Of a DNA stretch of 49,474 nt, positions 46,523-49,474 are shown piece by piece (the stretch's first letter is position 1; every line of letters begins with the position of its first letter). The position numbers and the translations under genes were made by a program. The notes below the pieces were generated by a model. That model worked only from the letters and a program-made list of their open reading frames with translations. It made no database searches and was not told the DNA's origin. The stretch is from F23-D06 sp045130275 (lineage in GTDB: Bacteria; Bacteroidota; Bacteroidia; Bacteroidales; WCHB1-69), in contig JBGUPL010000004.1 of NCBI GenBank assembly GCA_045130275.1, forward strand, positions 1 to 49,474, given 5' to 3'.

Positions 46523-47713
46523 TTATTTGATCACGCCGAGTTCCTTGCCGATCTTGGTGAAGGCGGCGATGCACTTGTCGAGGTGCTCGGGCTCGTGGGC
46601 GGCGGAAATCTGCACGCGGATACGGGCTTGGTCTTTCGGTACCACAGGATAGTAGAAACCGGTGACGTAGATGCCTTCTTCCTGCAGTTTGGCGGCCATC
46701 ACCTGTGACAGTTTGGCGTCATACAGCATCACGGCGCAGATAGCGGACTCGGTCGGCTTGATGTCGAAACCGGCGGCCTTCATCTTGGCGACGAAATACT
46801 CGGTGTTGCTGTGCAGCTTGTCCTGCAGCTCGTTAGTCTCCGACATGATGTCAACCATCTTGCAGCCGGCAGCGGCCACCATCGGAGGAATGGAGTTGGA
46901 GAACAGGTACGGACGGGAACGCTGACGGAGCATGTCGATGATCTCCTTCTTACCGGTGGTGAAACCGCCGATGGCGCCGCCGAAGGCCTTGCCCAGCGTA
47001 CCGGTGAGGATCTCGATCTTGCCGCGCAGGTTGTAGCGCTCGGTCACGCCGCGACCAGTGTTGCCCACCACGCCGGCGGAGTGGCTCTCGTCCACCATAA
47101 CCATGGCGTCGTATTTCTGAGCCAGTTCGTAAATCTTGTCGAGCGGGCAGACGTTGCCGTCCATGCTGAACACGCCGTCGGTGACGATGATGCGGAAACG
47201 CTGTGCCTGAGCGGCTTTCAGTTGCTCCTCGAGGTCGGCCATGTCGGCGTTTTTGTAACGGTAGCGGACGGCCTTGCAGAGGCGCACGCCGTCGATGATG
47301 GAGGCGTGGTTGAGGGCGTCGGAGATGATGGCGTCCTGGTCGGTGAGCAGGGGCTCGAAGACACCGCCGTTGGCGTCGAAGCAGGCAGCGTAGAGGATGG
47401 TGTCCTCAGTGCCGAAGAATTCGGCGATCTTCTTCTCCAGGGCCTTGTGCAGGTCGGAGCAGCCGCAGATGAAACGCACGGAGGCCATGCCGTAGCCGTG
47501 GGTGTCGAGGGCTTCCTTGGCGGCGGCGATCAGACGCGCGTCGTTGGCGAGGCCCAGATAGTTGTTGGCGCAGAAGTTCAGCACTTTGCTGCCGTCCTGC
47601 AGCGTGATCTCACCGCTCTGCGGGGAAGCGATGATGCGTTCGTTCTTGTACAAGCCGGCTTCCTTGATGTCGGCCAGTTCCTTCTGAAGATGTTGTTGGA
47701 AATTGGTGTACAT
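46523..47713 (-). CDS. kbl: Glycine C-acetyltransferase (2-amino-3-ketobutyrate CoA ligase)
   Basis: 396 aa, the family's usual length. It is an alpha-oxoamine synthase: NFCANNYLGLANDARLIAAA, GYGMASVRFICGCSDLHKAL, DALNHASIIDGVRLCKA, and the PLP lysine in GTLGKAFGGAIGGFTTGKKE. It cleaves 2-amino-3-oxobutyrate (from threonine) with CoA to glycine and acetyl-CoA. No threonine dehydrogenase is adjacent. Together with kal and kce it suggests amino-acid fermentation. The leader from the promoter at 47913 is about 190 nt long and holds two period-7 tracts and a palindrome. Confidence 0.95.
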   Translation of the reverse strand: MYTNFQQHLQKELADIKEAGLYKNERIIASPQSGEITLQDGSKVLNFCANNYLGLANDARLIAAAKEALDTHGYGMASVRFICGCSDLHKALEKKIAEFFGTEDTILYAACFDANGGVFEPLLTDQDAIISDALNHASIIDGVRLCKAVRYRYKNADMADLEEQLKAAQAQRFRIIVTDGVFSMDGNVCPLDKIYELAQKYDAMVMVDESHSAGVVGNTGRGVTERYNLRGKIEILTGTLGKAFGGAIGGFTTGKKEIIDMLRQRSRPYLFSNSIPPMVAAAGCKMVDIMSETNELQDKLHSNTEYFVAKMKAAGFDIKPTESAICAVMLYDAKLSQVMAAKLQEEGIYVTGFYYPVVPKDQARIRVQISAAHEPEHLDKCIAAFTKIGKELGVIK

Positions 47714-47721
47714 ACTTTATG

Positions 47722-47792
47722 GTTTATAGTTTATAGTTTAATGTTTATTGTTTATTGTTTAATAGTGATCTGTGATCAGTGAACAGTGATTA
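47722..47792. repeat. Two adjoining period-7 tandem repeats in the kbl leader
   Basis: GTTTATA, GTTTATA, GTTTAAT, GTTTATT, GTTTATT, GTTTAAT is followed after 1 bp by GTGATCT, GTGATCA, GTGAACA, GTGATTA. Two word families with the same 7-bp period stand back to back, starting 8 bp from the kbl ATG. Confidence 0.85.
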
Positions 47793-47812
47793 GATTCCTT
47801 GAGCGGCCCTTT

Positions 47813-47870
47813 CCCCTCCTTTGGAGGGGTGTCCGCAGGGCGGGGTGGTCAGGGGCAAGAGCTCGGTAGA
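47813..47870. repeat. Dispersed intergenic repeat with inverted repeat
   Basis: CCCCTCC-TTT-GGAGGGG (47813-47829) is followed by a G-rich stretch and by 20 bp (47851-47870) identical in reverse to 14342-14361. This sits in the kbl leader. Confidence 0.6.
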
Positions 47871-47912
47871 ACAGGCGAGTACAAACCAGACAAAATCATC
47901 TTAAAACGGTGG

Positions 47913-47920
47913 CAAAAGTA
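47913..47920 (-). promoter_or_regulatory. -7 promoter element TACTTTTG for kbl
   Basis: TACTTTTG on the minus strand, 199 bp before the kbl ATG; the distance is filled by repeats. Confidence 0.55.
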
Positions 47921-47942
47921 CAATTTTTTTGCCCATATATTC

Positions 47943-47970
47943 AAAAGGGCGAAAAAATTTTCGCCCCTTT
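47943..47970 (-). terminator. 28-bp imperfect palindrome after the FISUMP gene
   Basis: AAAAGGGCGAAAA pairs with TTTTCGCCCCTTT. On the minus strand it follows the FISUMP stop codon by 12 bp and ends in CCCTTTTGAATA. It has the size and GGGGCG core of the palindrome family, so it may be both a repeat copy and a terminator. Confidence 0.6.
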
Positions 47971-47982
47971 GGATGTTCCTTT

Positions 47983-49377
47983 TTAATCGCGGACACAGCG
48001 GACGGAAAAACCAGAACTATTACTGCTATTGTAATGAAAGTCGAGCTGGGAGTTGGCGATTAATTTAAAGAAAGTGGCGGCCTCGTTGCCTCCTCCCGTA
48101 GAAGACCAGAAGCACGCTTCGGCACCTGCATTTACCAAGGTCGCACCGTAGTAGCCCGCAGGAACGGCGCTGAAGCCCGTGATATTGTTGGTGGTCAGGT
48201 CATTGCCGATCGCGCAGTTTTTGGTAGAGCTGTCCCACCACGCCGTGGAAGCCATCGCCTTGCCAATGAAGTAATTGATGTCCGGTCCACAGGTATAGAC
48301 GGTTTGGTCCTTCACATACATCGTCAGCTGTGACCACTCCGCCCAGCTCGGCACATGCCAACCTGAAGGACAGACTCCCTGCACGCCGCTCGGATTGGCG
48401 TTGCTGGAGGACGCTCCGTGCATCACCGCACGCCAGTTGTACAGGTATCCCCGTTCCTCCAACGGAATTCCGGAGCTGTCGTAGTCGTAATAGTAGGGAT
48501 CGAAATAGCTGTAGTCGTTTCCTCCGTAAGGGATGTCGGTGCCGTCCGCATATTTTGTGACACGCAGGTTTTCCTTCATCCAGCACTGAAAGCCAATCTG
48601 CACCGTGTTATAGACGTTGCCCTCAACGTCTGTCAGCGTCGGGGCCCCAAAGCAAGGTTGACTGTCTTTCAACGACATCGTGAATGAGAGCTCAATCGTC
48701 TGAGACTCATACTGTCCCTGCCACAAGCGATTACTCTTCACTTCTTCTCCGCGAAAGATAGTATAACCTACGATATCCAACATGTCGCCGAGGTCAAACG
48801 GATTGTTAGAAACACCACGAGAGCGGGATTTGGTCTGCTGTGACGTTTCTTCGGCAGTGTTCATAAACGTTATGGCATAGTCGCTGCCGCTTCCCAGGTT
48901 CACCATCTTCACCGAGGCGGTCTGCCCTTTCTGGCTGGCGGTCAGGAAATAGAGGCCCGCAGAAGGAATGGTGACGCGTAACGAATAGGTCCCCGGTTGG
49001 GAAGCCAAATAATGATTCGTCCCCACAACCCGACCGGTAATGTCCGTCATAGTTATGGCCACATCGCCAGGCTCGCTCACCTGCAAGTTCACGAAAGTTG
49101 TGCCTTCGAATGGGTTAGGGCTATTTTGAGACAACCTTATCGATTCGCTTTGGAGCGTGCCAAAATCATCGATGCCCGTGGCACTCAAGTACAACACAGT
49201 GTCAGGCCACGTCAGCGTCTCCAGCCAACCCTTATTGCCGTCGTAAACCTCCACACGGGTTAGCTGAACATTGTCGTGGTTGATATCGCGCCCCGTGAAC
49301 GTAAGGGTCAGCGACTGCGCCTGCAAGAAACTCAACGTCAGGCAAAATATAAGGATTGTAAGGAAAAATCTTTTCAT
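47983..49377 (-). CDS. FISUMP-domain surface protein with internal sorting-domain-like region (paralogue)
   Basis: 464 aa with a signal peptide (MKRFFLTILIFCLTLSFLQA-Q). The order of parts repeats the gene at 18438: a short beta domain (LTLTFTGRDINHDNVQLTRV), an internal sorting-domain-like region (LSQNSPNPFEGTTFVNLQ, TMTDITGRVVGT, AGLYFLTASQKGQTASVKMV), and a FISUMP domain (DVEGNVYNTVQIGFQCWMKE, YLYNWRAVMHG, GVCPSGWHVPSWAEW, GFSAVPAGYYG, SVRCVRD). The leader lacks the ECF-like promoter of its paralogue as far as the window shows. It is probably exported; the way it crosses the outer membrane is unclear. Confidence 0.85.
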   Translation of the reverse strand: MKRFFLTILIFCLTLSFLQAQSLTLTFTGRDINHDNVQLTRVEVYDGNKGWLETLTWPDTVLYLSATGIDDFGTLQSESIRLSQNSPNPFEGTTFVNLQVSEPGDVAITMTDITGRVVGTNHYLASQPGTYSLRVTIPSAGLYFLTASQKGQTASVKMVNLGSGSDYAITFMNTAEETSQQTKSRSRGVSNNPFDLGDMLDIVGYTIFRGEEVKSNRLWQGQYESQTIELSFTMSLKDSQPCFGAPTLTDVEGNVYNTVQIGFQCWMKENLRVTKYADGTDIPYGGNDYSYFDPYYYDYDSSGIPLEERGYLYNWRAVMHGASSSNANPSGVQGVCPSGWHVPSWAEWSQLTMYVKDQTVYTCGPDINYFIGKAMASTAWWDSSTKNCAIGNDLTTNNITGFSAVPAGYYGATLVNAGAEACFWSSTGGGNEAATFFKLIANSQLDFHYNSSNSSGFSVRCVRD

Positions 49378-49474
49378 AGGGTTATCACTTTAATAAGAGA
49401 TTTATTCAAGAAACTATCACTTAAATGTGACATTGAATCGTTTGCCTCGTCATCGCCGAAAAACAAATTCGCAC

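Noticed and set aside
10351..47792. Period-7 tracts as CRISPR arrays
   Set aside because: The units are 7 bp and directly adjoining; there are no spacers and no cas genes.
49406..49440. A third ECF-like promoter upstream of the FISUMP gene at 47983
   Set aside because: The minus strand reads TGTCAC, but 17 bp further on the sequence is TTGA, not CGAC, so the second half is missing.

Overview
The window reads as a chromosomal segment of a Bacteroidota bacterium, most likely an uncultured amino-acid-fermenting member of the Bacteroidales. Evidence: 17 copies of the Bacteroidota -7 promoter element TAnnTTTG, each placed in front of a real gene or tRNA; type IX secretion (T9SS) cargo with type A and type B sorting domains; DUF4296, DUF5689, DUF3127, FISUMP and CotH proteins; a TonB-dependent receptor operon; and two enzymes of lysine fermentation. 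No phage, transposase, integrase, CRISPR array or rRNA was seen. All gene calls come from reading the sequence; no database search was run.

Layout. 1-5.1 kb: a partial Cys-rich membrane protein, a two-gene operon of small cytoplasmic proteins (one with three 27-residue repeats), a MutS-like ATPase, a DUF4296 lipoprotein and a CCA-adding enzyme. 5.2-5.5 kb: a Gly-Tyr-Thr tRNA operon. 5.9-10.3 kb: acpP-fabF-rnc, a small outer-membrane barrel and an NhaD antiporter. 10.4-19.9 kb (minus strand): a type B T9SS cargo protein, two DUF5689 lipoproteins with a TonB-dependent receptor, and a FISUMP protein. 20-27 kb: alpha/beta hydrolase, NUDIX, nitroreductase, a double-VOC protein coupled to an HdrC-like ferredoxin, a MORN-type repeat protein and a MATE exporter. 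27.1-31.5 kb: a tightly coupled seven-gene lipid operon (ACP, ketosynthase, half-size ketosynthase partner, SMR-like transporter, LolA, FabZ-like dehydratase, GT2) that resembles a minimal aryl-polyene-type cluster. 31.5-35.2 kb: MlaD, DUF3127 with an SSB-like tip, NlpC/P60 and MltG, then tRNA-Val. 35.4-38.2 kb: kal and kce of lysine fermentation with a FecCD-type permease and a small lipoprotein. 38.2-45.2 kb: a CotH protein and a large S8 protease/beta-helix T9SS protein with a small T9SS partner. 45.3-49.5 kb: wecB, kbl and a second FISUMP protein.

Three features not explained by gene annotation stand out. (1) Ten intergenic tracts are degenerate tandem repeats with a period of exactly 7 bp but with different unit sequences. 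(2) A family of roughly 28-bp palindromes occurs between genes, partly as terminators, and also inside the reading frame of the S8 protease gene, where four copies all use one stop-free frame, as Rickettsia palindromic elements do. (3) Two unlinked surface-protein genes share an ECF-like promoter (TGTAAC, 17 bp, CGAC, then 50-51 bp to the start codon), unlike the TAnnTTTG promoters of their neighbours.
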